Shown: piece by piece, positions 23,801 through 36,700 of the stretch
Layout of the letters: each line of letters opens with the position of its first letter
Numbering within the stretch: the first letter of the stretch is position 1
From: Moniliella sp. 'wahieum'
Taxonomy: Eukaryota; Basidiomycota; Moniliellomycetes; Moniliellales; Moniliellaceae
DNA: 64,000 bases
Assembly (NCBI GenBank): GCA_003971905.1
Contig: RSEE01000132.1
Span: 1-64,000, forward strand
Direction: 5' to 3'
The notes under the pieces: model-generated
What the model saw: the letters and a program-made list of their open reading frames with translations, nothing else
The model's database searches: none
Told to the model about the DNA's origin: nothing
Made by a program: the position numbers and the translations under genes

Positions 23801-25024
23801 GGTTGGGCGTGCTCGCATGGCCGAGCTGAGGGCACGTCTTCTCCTGTCCTCTCCTCGCCCAGCACGCCCAACGACGAGGAAGAGGAAGATGGATCAGCAA
23901 CGCCCAAGATGACCGCCTCGCGTTCCTTGGTGGAAGAACGACGGGCTGGGTCGCCACCGGGTGGATCCAAGTTACTACCTCCTCCGGACCATCCTTTGAA
24001 CTTACGTTCGGCGCTGCGCAAAACCCCTTCGCCAGTCCCGTTTGTCGATCCGCTTCAAGCCCGTTCCACCACGCCTACCGAACCACGAGCCCGTACGCCC
24101 TCAACCGCCTCGGCGCACGACGACCCGTTCGACAAGTCGCGTGGCGCTGGCCGCGTCGCCCGCTTGGCCGGCCAATTTGGTGCGCTGAGCCCCCCAGGCG
24201 GGAGCGGGAGTGGGAGCAGCGCGCGCAAGCCTCCCCCTCCCTGCTCGATCGGCCGGACAGCCTGGGATCAGACGTGTATGTGCCAACGTCCAGTCCGGAG
24301 ATGGGCAAGAACGCGCGTCTGTACGAGCGCGAGCGCGAAGCGGCTGCGCGGCGCGACGAACTCGATCCCGAGCGCGAAGAGGCATCGGCGTTCATTGGCG
24401 ACTTTATGCAGCGCAATGGGTCCACCACGCTCGGTGCCACGTCCGAGACCGAGGAAGATATTGTCCTCCACCGTCCGACCGCCCTGCCCCTAGGCGCTGG
24501 ACTGGGACTCAGTGGTCTGACCTTACCCACCAACACGAGTACGAATACGAATACGAGCACCAGTACGAGTACGAGTGCGAACCATTCGCTGGCTGTGCCG
24601 CCTTCGCCCTCTGCCTCGTCTTCACCTCGTCCTCTTCCGCTGGCATGCGTCCCAACTCGTTCGACGCGCCTCGACAGTGGCGCTTCACCACCGACCTCCC
24701 GCCCGACGAACAAGAGCAGCTCATGATGGAGGAAGACGAGGAGGATGAACCTGTGTTCCGCGAACGGTACCAGCCGGTCAACCGCTCCACTCGCTCGTCG
24801 AGGCCGACGAAGAAAGTTTGCGCTCGAGCATGACAGTGCCTCATTCAGCTTGCGCAGGATGGCACGTGCTTAGATCCAGCCTTCACTCCCACTACTGCTG
24901 CTGCTGCTCCTCCTCCTCACCTTCCCTCCCTCGCACCGACCAGTTCATTCGCTTCTCAGATCTCCGAGGTGGGATCTCAGATCTCGTCGTTCGCAGCGCG
25001 ACATCGACAGGGCAACCAACTTTC
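20893..25024 (+). CDS. Msb1/Mug8-domain polarity protein (RhoGAP-like)
   Basis: Likely acts with Cdc42/Rho signalling in polarised growth, as Msb1 does in yeast. The probable ATG is at 20893. The N-terminal block (ELADVLAVANQSAAALVRAY, LALDLSPAGCVSLLRA) leads to a RhoGAP-like helical region (TFGLFVTQLPPHERQLLLTL, NGMTPSRMGRTFGPLLFGLP). The conserved later segment includes MVWSDFEHAGFIGTEKEEDT, FDPMFAEVWADYLIGSGW and ANFVVVQYKSVKTRSSI. The C-terminal third is disordered, Ser/Pro-rich, with a Thr-Asn repeat near 24535-24580. Intron 21547-21664 (118 nt, GTACGT...CTCCAG) rejoins ERR to AGFPDTAFG. The end is uncertain: coding reaches IDRATNFL near 25024, where GTGAGC could start a further intron. 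The family call rests on overall pattern. Confidence 0.7.
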
Positions 25025-25630
25025 TTGTGAGCCCCGTTCCCCCCTCCTCCCCTCCCTTCCTCCTTTCCTCCCTCTGGCGGGCCCGACGGATGTGTTTTTC
25101 TTTTTCTTTTTCGTTTCTTGTGGCCCACATCCCCATTCGTCTGTCCATTCCGTCCATTCATCGATTCTTTCTCCCTTTCAGCTCCGCTTCGCCCTTCATC
25201 GGTGAATTGTTGTTCGATGTTGATGTTCATTATCATGATCTTTCCCTTCCTTCCTTTCCTTTCTTGCTCCCTCTCTCCACCACCCTCCTTTGCCCTACCC
25301 TGTCCTGTCCCATTCCGTCCTTCCCTGGTCTGTCCTGCCCTGGTTTGCATGATCTACCCTGATTTGCCTGGATCTGCGCTGTTCTTGTCTCGCTCCGTTG
25401 TGGCCTGCCCTTCGTTTGGTGTCTGCGACCTGCCTGGAGCATAATACCCTCACCCTCTCCTTTCCTCTGGCTGCCGGGCTGGGGGGGGTCTGAGAATGCA
25501 TCTGTGTCCCATGCCTTGTTTGTGCTGGTTGGCCCTTGCCTTTGCGGGTGCTTACCCTGCTTGGACGTAACACACAATGTAGTTCCAACGAGAGAAAAGG
25601 GAACCGAGGCTGGCTGCATTAGCGCCGAAC
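25025..25630. other. Convergent 3' region, pyrimidine-rich
   Basis: Between the Msb1-like gene and CDC73, both ending here. The plus strand is strongly C/T-rich (CCTTCCTTCCTTTCCTTTC type). It may hold a last intron or the 3' UTR of the upstream gene. No protein-like ORF. Confidence 0.5.
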
Positions 25631-27006
25631 CTAGGCATGACGCATCTGCAGCGTAGCCTCGATCATGCGCCAAAAAGAAGCGGCCAACTGCTTGTCGGTG
25701 TGACGTTTGGCGGTCGACCACCAACTCACGTACGGCCAAAGCGAGATATTTTCCTGCCGCGGTTCGTTGTGGTACCGCACGTACAGGCCGAGGTGACGCT
25801 GGAACAAGCGCTTCGGATCCTGCTCCTTGTACGCTTTAAACTGCCACGTTTGGCCCGTGGTGAAGATGGCTGCCACGCGGCTCCACGCGTCCGAAGGCGC
25901 ACCCGGTCGCGACGGCCCAGCTAGCTTCTGAAGAGCATCCACATTGTCCACCACGAGGAACCGCGTCGGTTTCGGTGCTTGACCAGGCACGTTGGACCGA
26001 GCAAAGCTCATGGTATGGCTAAGTGTAACCACGGTCTCCGACGCCGCGCGCTTCGCGCCGTGCTTGGTCCGGGTGCACAAACACGCTTCCTCCAACAGTT
26101 GCTTGACATTAAACATATTGACCAACGCCGTAGGCGAATTGGACAAAAGTAAAATCGGATCCTGAGCACGCTGTTTGCGCACCAAGCCGCCCGCTGGCGC
26201 ACTGCTGGCACCGGCGCCGCAACAACTTCTTTCGCACGACCCATAACCAGCTTCCATACTTTCCAGCCGATCCGCAATCGTCGTTCGGAAATGAGAAAAG
26301 TCACTGGTCTGGGTCCAAAACTGCGTACCATGCGCCGCATCGTTCCGGTTGCGCGGCACCATCTCCACTTCGCTCCGCAGTTTCTTGACAAACACTTTAT
26401 CCGCCTCGTCCGGCACGTACGTACGTTTGGCCGCCGTCGGGGCGGCAGTTGTCGTTGTTGCGGTCGCGGTCGAAGTCGCTGGCGCTGTCGAAGTCGAAGT
26501 CGACGTCGCTGTGTGTCGCTGTTGCTGGGCTGGCGCGGGGGGTCCTTGTCTTTCACCGCTGCGGGCGCGGAAGAAGGCGGGGGTCGTCTCCTTCTTCTCA
26601 TCGCCTGCGAGGAAGCACGCCATCCCATTCCGCACCTTGCCCAGCAAGTACTCCAAGATCTCCGCGCGGTAGATCAACTCGAGACGGGCGACCTTGGCGG
26701 CAGCACGGAGACGGGTGTAGGTGCCGCTGGACTCGTCTTTGGTCCGAAGAGCAAAAACCAACGCGTCTAATGGAAGCAGTCCATCGGGCTTGGAGCTCGC
26801 CGAACCATCGCGCGCCGAGGCGCGGGTGGCGGCAAGCCGGGTGGGCTGCGAGGCGGGGAAAGTCACTTCGCCCGTGGGCAGCTGGAGGCGCACGTGGCTC
26901 GCCTGCTCAATCGCATCGACGGGCTTGCCATCAGCGAGGAGCGTGATGTTGCTCAGATCGCCCGTGGCGCAACGGCAGCGCGAAGCGCGTCCAGGGCGTC
27001 AGCCAT
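25631..27006 (-). CDS. CDC73: Paf1-complex subunit CDC73 (parafibromin)
   Basis: Part of the RNA polymerase II-associated Paf1 complex, needed for elongation and histone modification. The ATG at 27006 gives MADALDALRAAVA. After one frame change near 26960 the N-terminal domain reads NITLLADGKPVDAIEQASHV. A Thr/Ala-rich linker follows at ~26500. The C-terminal GTPase-like domain reads TRFLVVDNVDALQKLAG, SRVAAIFTTGQTWQFKAYKE, YVRYHNEPRQENISLWPY and KRHTDKQLAASFWRMIE. About 455 codons, between yeast (393) and human (531) lengths. Divergent from TRM4 across 262 bp. Confidence 0.92.
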
Positions 27007-27268
27007 GGCCGGCGAGAGGAGACGAGGGGGGATGGTGAGCAGAGCAGAGCAGAGCAGAGGTCGCCGCTGCGTCGCCGCGTCGCCGCGCTGGATTCGAGTC
27101 CAGCGACGACCAGCGGGGATGGATTTCGCATTTTGTTTGGATTTCTTTTGGGAGGAATTAATTGTTTGAGCGGGGCCGCTTTTTCTTCGCGGATTGGGCT
27201 ACTGCGTACAACCGCTGCCTTGCTTTGCGCTGCCCCCACCATCTTCGCTCTGGCTCTCTCCGTTTCCC
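27007..27268. promoter_or_regulatory. Divergent promoter CDC73/TRM4
   Basis: 262 bp between ATGs at 27006 (-) and 27269 (+). It contains a GCAGAGCAGAGCAGAGCAGAG tract at 27040-27058 and an AT-rich patch near 27130-27165 (TTTTGTTTGGATTTCTTTTG) that may be the core promoter. Confidence 0.5.
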
Positions 27269-29520
<2,252 letters not shown>

Positions 29521-31330
29521 GGAGAAATGCACGTCGTGGAAGTGGAAATGGAGGGAGAGGAGTTGAGTGTGAAAAGCTGGTAGTTATCAACTAGAGAGTC
29601 ATTCGTACAGCCGCATACACACTAGGCTAGCCTTGCGAACCCACTGGTGGCCAATGGCGACATGGTGGCGGGTGTTTTCAGACGATATCAATCGGCATTG
29701 TCATGATGCAGGGAGGGCCCCGGATTGGAATCCGAGACCCTATGTTTTCCTTTGGAGGAGGACTGGGTTGATCGAAGCCGAACATCACTGTGGCAGATCC
29801 GGACGGAGCTAGTAGAGACGAGACGACTGGCTTCTCAATTGGGGCGTCGGCTCGCGTGACAAGGTTGCGTATGCACTGGAATGAGCAAGACCACTAATAG
29901 CGTGTGCGGGCCTCTGTACAGGCTCTCGAAGCCTGATGAAAGGTTGGCCGGAAGTTTGACACAGCGCATAGTAGACAACACAAGAACTGAAAGGAGGAAG
30001 GTATCGAGATCGGTGGCTCCCAGAAAGGAGTTCAGACCAACTAAGGAAAGGTTTCCACACTCAGCCAGGAACGGGAACAGCCAAAACCACTGGAAATACC
30101 CAAGGTAAAAGGCAGGGTCTCTGCCCTCAGCTAGAAACGCAGGAAAGTCATGAAAGGGGAGAATCTTACAACGAAATGAGTTGGAATGTGAGAAAACTGA
30201 CGTCCATATCCGGATACTCTCACCTGAGATCTCACTTGCGTGTTGGGACTCAGAAGCTCTCACCCAAATGGATCACCTTTTAGCCGCACGAAAAAAGGAC
30301 TCAATCCTAGTAGTAGTTGCATATTTTAGATCGATAGGAACATGATGCTCCCCGTTTGGATACAACGGAGTGCATGGGAGTTTGTTCATCGTTCATCAGA
30401 CAAGCCATCACGCTCTCTCGACGTAGATATAACCCAGGCAAAGGAAGGAGAGAGGATGGGCTCGACCGGGCTCGACCGGGCTCAGCCACCCGCCGTTGCG
30501 GGTCACAGGCACCGTGCTCGATATCCTATACGGGGTGCTACTCCGACTCCTATGTAATATACACTTCCGCGGGCATAGGTGTGTCCGGTGCCCAACCACC
30601 TCGCAGTCATGAACTTGCTGGTGTTGCGTTGTGGATTAGTACAGTGGCAACCAGGAGATCAATGCGTATATATGAATGTGGGGTTGACGCCGTGCCGACT
30701 CCCTCAGATTCCACACTACGCAAGGGGGAAGAGGGGGGGAGGGCACTTCGTTCATAATGCGCACAGATCATCCTCTCTCGGGCTCCGTGGACTCTTTTCG
30801 TCAGCACCCCAAGGTTAAAGTGTAGAATATACACTTCCGCATGTCCCTTATGATGGTCACCCATACTGGGGGTTCGTGAGTAACATCCGTCAAGTATTAG
30901 TTACTCTATTGTATTTCATCTGTTGTATTCATCAGCTGTTGCTCTCTTAGTGCGGCAGTGATGTTTTCTCCTCTGGTATACTATATCCAGCATTTGTGTT
31001 GAGACGTGCACAGACTTCTGACCTGAGCGGAAAGAGTCGATGCACCCTTGAGGTGTGAGATGTTTTTGCATCTCTGAGAACCCCCGCGTGACTCTTTTTG
31101 CTGCTTTCTATAGGATACAGGGGGGCAATCCGAGGAGATGAGGCTGAGAGAACAATAACTGTGATGAGGTTATAAAAGAGGGCAGCTGACGTTCCACGCT
31201 TCTCCCTCCCATTGCCCTCTCTCCGTCGTCGACAAAACCAAGCCAACAACCCATCCACCACCCTATCTCGACTTTAACCCAACTCTCGAGCCACGAAAAG
31301 AGGACTTGTGCAAGAAAATATCCTCACCAA
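29521..31330. other. 1.8-kb gap before the F-box gene
   Basis: No gene recognised. Composition is less GC-rich than the flanks. It holds a duplicated GGGCTCGACC near 30459-30482. The sequence before 31331 could be a promoter and 5' UTR. I looked for transposase motifs and terminal repeats and saw none. Confidence 0.5.
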
Positions 31331-33269
31331 ATGATCCTTCTCCGTCTACCGTCTTGCATTGTCGTACAGATTCTTTCCAGCCCCCAGCCCCCATGTGGAA
31401 TTGAAAGACCTAACTGCACTAAGCAAAGCCAGCCAAGATCTCCACTGTTTGCTCCGTTCGGAAGACATGTGGATGAGCCAAAGAGGTGTTCCAAAGCCGC
31501 GAAAGATAATCGAATGGCAAAAACAGAACCCTCGTACTCCTATGATTCTCCTCCGTCTGCCTCTTGAGATTGTCGCGCAGATCCTCTCTAGCCCACTTGT
31601 GTCTGTCAAAGATCTAGTAACATTGAGCCAGGCCAGCCAATCTCTCAATCGTTTGCTCGACTCGGACGAGATTTGGAGCACACGCGCACACCAAACTTTC
31701 GTTTCACCCGACACATCGCTGGAGGCGGTTCAAGATGAGGACGAAACGGGAGGTTATATGCATTTTGCGCGCAATTGGAAGGCACTCGTCCAGCTCCATT
31801 ATTTGCAACAATACTATCTTGGTCGCCTACCTCATGGTAAAAAGGGTCGTATTGCTGTGGTACCGGTACAGCGGTTCCAGCACCTCGTCCACGACGTCCA
31901 GCCTAGTAATGCTGACACTAGGATGCGAATTCTCGGTCGCATCGTATTTTGGCGCTTATTTCCAAGGGAAGCAGGGTAACAACACTTAATCTGGATTCGC
32001 TGGATGTGCTGTGGACGCGAAATCTCCAAGTGGGCGAAGATGTTTGTGTTACCTCGCAATACCTCTTCAGTTTTGCTTCGGATGCACCAGGTCAATTGTA
32101 CCGGAGTGGTTCCAAGAAAGGGGTGTACTCTGACCCAGTTCCTTTGCCGCAAGAGATGGCCTGCCTGCATTACACCAAGGCTGAGCTTGGGGAGGACCTG
32201 CTGTTGGTGTCCCCGGAAGCGAGCCAGGAGGTGTTCTGTTACGACTTGAAAAGTGGAAACAGCATCGTGCTTCATCCCCTCTCAACGAAGAGGTATTAGA
32301 AGCGAAGGTGGCCACGTTTACCCATGATGCCGAACGGGTGTACGTGGCAACGGTGAGGAAAACTTTGGAGGCTACTGCATTGTGGGTACTTAACTTAGTT
32401 GAGTACCGGTGCGCGATTCATTGTTTTTCGCGTAACGGAATCTGGCGATGGAAGGTGGAAGTCCCTTTGCTTGGGCGTGATTTCCTACGGAAGAGGTTGA
32501 CCAGCCCCTCCGCCAACAAAGGCTGGAGGTATTTTTTCTTCAACGTCGTACGAGTCACCTGTTACAGCGTCAGGCAATGGCTGGGTTATGGCTAAGTGAC
32601 AGTAGTGACGACAGCAGCACGTTCTGGCAGCCAAGGGTTGTATTGGACGACACCATCCGGGAGGCGAGGAAGCGCCCCCTGGCTTATGTGAGGGAGGCCC
32701 TCAGTCTCTCTTCCCTACCTGAAACACTAGCCCACAATCTGCCTCAATCTGTGAAGTACACGGATCCGCCGGTTAGTATGGGCCTGGATAACAAGTATAG
32801 AGTTTTGGTGATTGCATATGCGGGGGGGCGAATTGTGCTGCTCAATCTGGACGACAGAAGCATGCGCTCGGTGTATGTCCATTGTTTCTTTGACAGGAGA
32901 TCAACTTCTCCTCGTTTATCTGTGAGTGATGGTCGCGCTGTGTTGACCCTTGAAAGTATCTGCATTGCGCTGGATTACTCGTTTGCGGGTGGTGCAAAGC
33001 AGGTACGTGTCTACCCTCTGACGACCAGGCGCTTGAACCTTCGAAGTTCTGTGGTTGAGCAAGGGTACCTCTTCCCCCGTACCGTTGCACACGATCTTAA
33101 CGCGGATGCATTGCCCATCGAGGATGCCGAGTGCACCTCGTCGGCAGTCTATTTGCTACAACGAGAGGGGGACGGCTTCCGGCTCCGAACCTACGACTTG
33201 GTTGCCAGTGCCAACTTACGGCTCAGACCCGACCTCTGGGAGATGTACGTGGAGATGTACGAAGGCTAA
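31331..33269 (+). CDS. F-box protein with two F-box motifs and a propeller-like tail
   Basis: Likely substrate adaptor of an SCF ubiquitin ligase. ATG 31331 opens MILLRLPSCIVVQILSSP. After a frame change it continues VELKDLTALSKASQDLHCLL. From 31542 a second copy reads MILLRLPLEIVAQILSSP and VKDLVTLSQASQSLNRLL, so the F-box is duplicated with a 211-bp offset. The C-terminal ~400 residues show spaced beta-strand segments (RVTTLNLDSLDVLW, EVFCYDLKSGNSIVL, RIVLLNLDDRSMRSVY), as in a beta-propeller. Frame changes at ~31400, 31960, 32300 and 32590. The true start could be the second ATG. Confidence 0.65.
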
Positions 33270-33783
33270 TCGCGGAAGAGCTACACATCTCCTGGATCCC
33301 GCAAACAATACGGTTGATGGGGGAACGTGCAACGTTGACACCGTTGTCGTCTCTTATGCTTTAAGTTTTGATGGCGAACTGGTGCGATGCAGATCGAGAG
33401 ATCTGCTGCTGGGGAAGGGGGCACGTGGGGATGATTGACGTCACTGCTGCTGCTTCTATTTCTGCTCAACCTGTGGGTGGACATGGGTTCAAGGAACCGC
33501 GTGTGATGAAGCTACTAGTAGTAGCATCCTTTGGAAAACGTACTCGGGCATTGGTTATAGTCATTTTCAGTGACGCTACAGCGCGATTCGCTTAGGAAAC
33601 GGACAGTTCTATATTCTACCGCCACCACCTCCGACGGATCCTGCTGCCCTTCATGTCCCAGCAGCTCCATATCAAGTTGCCATCGACAAGTAGAGCGCCC
33701 GTGTGAGAGGCGCGACAGTGGGCTGCCACACCAGCGACGCGACGTGCACAGGCACGGGCCCACGCGGCGGAGGAAAGCGGCGC

Positions 33784-36700
33784 CTAGGGGACTTGAAACA
33801 TGTGCAGTTTCAAATCCTGAAGCGCCTGTTCGTAGCGGCTTCTCTGCTGGGCCATAGCCTGAACCAGCATCTGTGGGGTAGCAGGATGCGACGTTGGTGG
33901 GCGCACACGTAGGTGCGTACCAGAGGGGCATGCGGTTGGAATGAGGCCATGACCATCAAGGGGTAGGAGCCGAGCAGGTCCTGGGGCCATTTGCGTTCCT
34001 CCGACGGGCCGGACACGGAGCCTGCGTTGGTTTCGCCCATGTGAGTGCGCAGCACGTCCGGATCTGGCAGTAGCATCGCCTCGGCGAGAGCGGTGCTCAT
34101 AAATTGCAGTACCAGATGGTTACGGTCTCTTTCGGCGAGCCGTTGAGATTCAGACAGCGTCGCAAGAGCCGCGGTGAATGCCGTTTCGACTTCGACCCTG
34201 AGTATGCTCTGTTCCGCATAGTTCGCATACGCGTCAGTTTCGCAGCGTTTGCGTGGGGGGTGGGGTGGGGATACGCACAAATTGTTGTATGGCCTTTCCT
34301 CTCCAGTTTGAATTTGGCAAGAAACTACTGGGAGGCGAGCGACCGGCGAGCAAGTCAAGCTTCTTGCTTTGGTCGCGGAGCAAGCTAACCATGGTCATGA
34401 TGGAGTTACAAGTCCTTGGGTGCTGGCTCCATCGCTTGATCACCATGGAGGGTAGAGTCGAGGTGGGCGCGACCTTGGCTGAGACGCCAAGCACATGCGG
34501 TGTATCGAGAAAGACAGACATGAACTGTCTCGTTGGTAAGAAGAGGGCGAAGCGAAGCAGAGGAAACTCCGATGTAAGATGTGTGGGCCAAGAAAAGTCC
34601 GTCTCCGAAAGCGAAAAAGTCCTGCGCACCGCCGCCTTCGCCCGCAGGAGCGGAGGGAGGAGATGGGCATCCACCAACGCCTGACTGACGTACCGGATCA
34701 CTTCGCATCTGACAGCTGAAGGATCCACCTTGGGATGGCCGGTGTTCGTCCCAGGTGCCGCTGCATTTGGCCCAGAGATTCCCTCTTGGAAGGGGGTCAG
34801 TTAATCTTCCAAGAGATTAGGAAAGAGGACGTACAAACAAGCAGCGCACTGGTCCTCCAAAGCAGCCACCTGCTCGGAGGTGTTGCTGTGGCTTGATGCA
34901 TGGAAAGGAGCTGCCTTGCTTTCGGACGATAGGGGCTTCGAACCAGGTTCACATTTAACAGCCGGGTGGTGGGATTCGGGGCGTGAAGCGGGGGCGATGT
35001 GATTTTTTGGGTGGTAAGTGGTGGGCCATCAGAGGAGGGGTCGCAGGGCGGAGCAGGATCAGTGCGGGCCCGTTTGTGTGAGCCTTCCATACTAGGTGAA
35101 GAAGGATCAGAGCGGGGCCGTTTGGTTTTTCTTCCGTGTTCGGTTGGGGGGGGTACGTGTTGGACGCTACGAGGATAGGGGAGCCCTTAGTGATCAGTCG
35201 GAAGATGACCACGTCGAAGCTGAGTATTTCGAGGAACGGGCCAACGCAGCGGTATACACCACGGACCTGCGCTGGCTCCAGGCGATGGGAAGAGTCACTG
35301 TGGAGATAAGCTTGTGCCAGCCAGCCGATGGGACTCAGCGGGTTTGTGTGTAGCAGAGGTAGTACTCGACCAGCTCCTGGGGCCAGCAAGAAGTATCGGC
35401 TCCCGCCTGCGAAAGCGATTGTGGAAGCAGCGTTCCTTTCATCCTCTTGGCAAGGACTCGGCGAAGTTCTACGACATCCTTGTCATAGGACAGCGACAAC
35501 TCCGATAGGGCGTGGTTGAGCGAGACCTGGGTTGGGTTAGAACACAAACATTGATGGTGGAAAGGTGGACGCACAAAATGGGTGTGAACAAGCTTTTTCC
35601 ACAAGACGATGTTTGGCATGTCATGGGAAGCAGGGGGCCAAAGGGGCCCTACCTGCGATGGGGCAAGGCTGGTTATGATTGGATGGATGGCCATGGCCAT
35701 GCGCATAGTGGTGTTGATCGTTTCTGGTGTGATCTGCCAGACATTGAGATACCCCGGTGGCACAGGCTAAATGCAGGAGACGCCCACAAATGGGCGATAA
35801 GGTTACCGGCTTGGTCGAGGAGCACGCTAACACAGCCATCGAAAAGGGACGGAATGTGGCGAGGCTGAGAAGGGGATATGCGTTCACTAACGACGCCGGC
35901 CACTTACGTTGAGGTGGAGCCTTCGGGGAGGCAGCAACACAACCATTGCACTTGCGCACATTAAACGCATCGAGCTCTCTTTCAGTATCTGCACTGGAGG
36001 AAGAAGACCCATTACCACCAACGGAAGCGACGCGCTGCCCCACAAGTAGTACCATAGCATATTGTCCCGAATAATCTGCTTGTCCAGGTCACGCCTTGAG
36101 TCTTGCGCCGACAAAGATCGTTGGGAAAAGATGCCGGATTCGATAATGCCCGCATCGCGCGGAAAAAGAGGCGCCAACGATGTTTGAAGAACACGCGTAT
36201 TCTCCTGATCAGACCGAAACATGTCAGTTCATCCTTACTCCATCCTCATCCGTATCCCAATCAACAGTAGAGGAATACTTACCTCGATAATACCTTCAAT
36301 GCGGGCGAGCGCATCCTTGTAACGCGTACACTCATCATTGCGCGACGGCTGGTTTTTCTCCAGATTAGACGATTGGAAATCATAGTCGGGCGGCGACTGT
36401 GGCTTTGCCTGCTTGGGGCGGTGACGCTCCTCCTCCTTTAGATCCGTGACAGTAGAGGGTTCGTATGACACGAGTCCGCTGGGAAAGGGTCATCAGCTTT
36501 TTTCCTCTGGGAGCGCGTCTCAACGTCTTGCGAGTCGCGATTACTGGACTGAGACTCATCATCCCACGTGCGTTTTCGCCCCTTTGGGGGCTCATGCCAT
36601 TCACGCTGCCCGCCCCTCGCGGCCATCTTGGTACCGTTCAACACGTTCGTATTCGTGGCCCCGTTGTTCCCGTTCAGAACGCTCGCGCTCATTCCGTTTC

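Noticed and set aside
29521-31330. Possible mobile element near the F-box gene
   Set aside because: No terminal repeats, transposase, reverse transcriptase or integrase motif in any frame.
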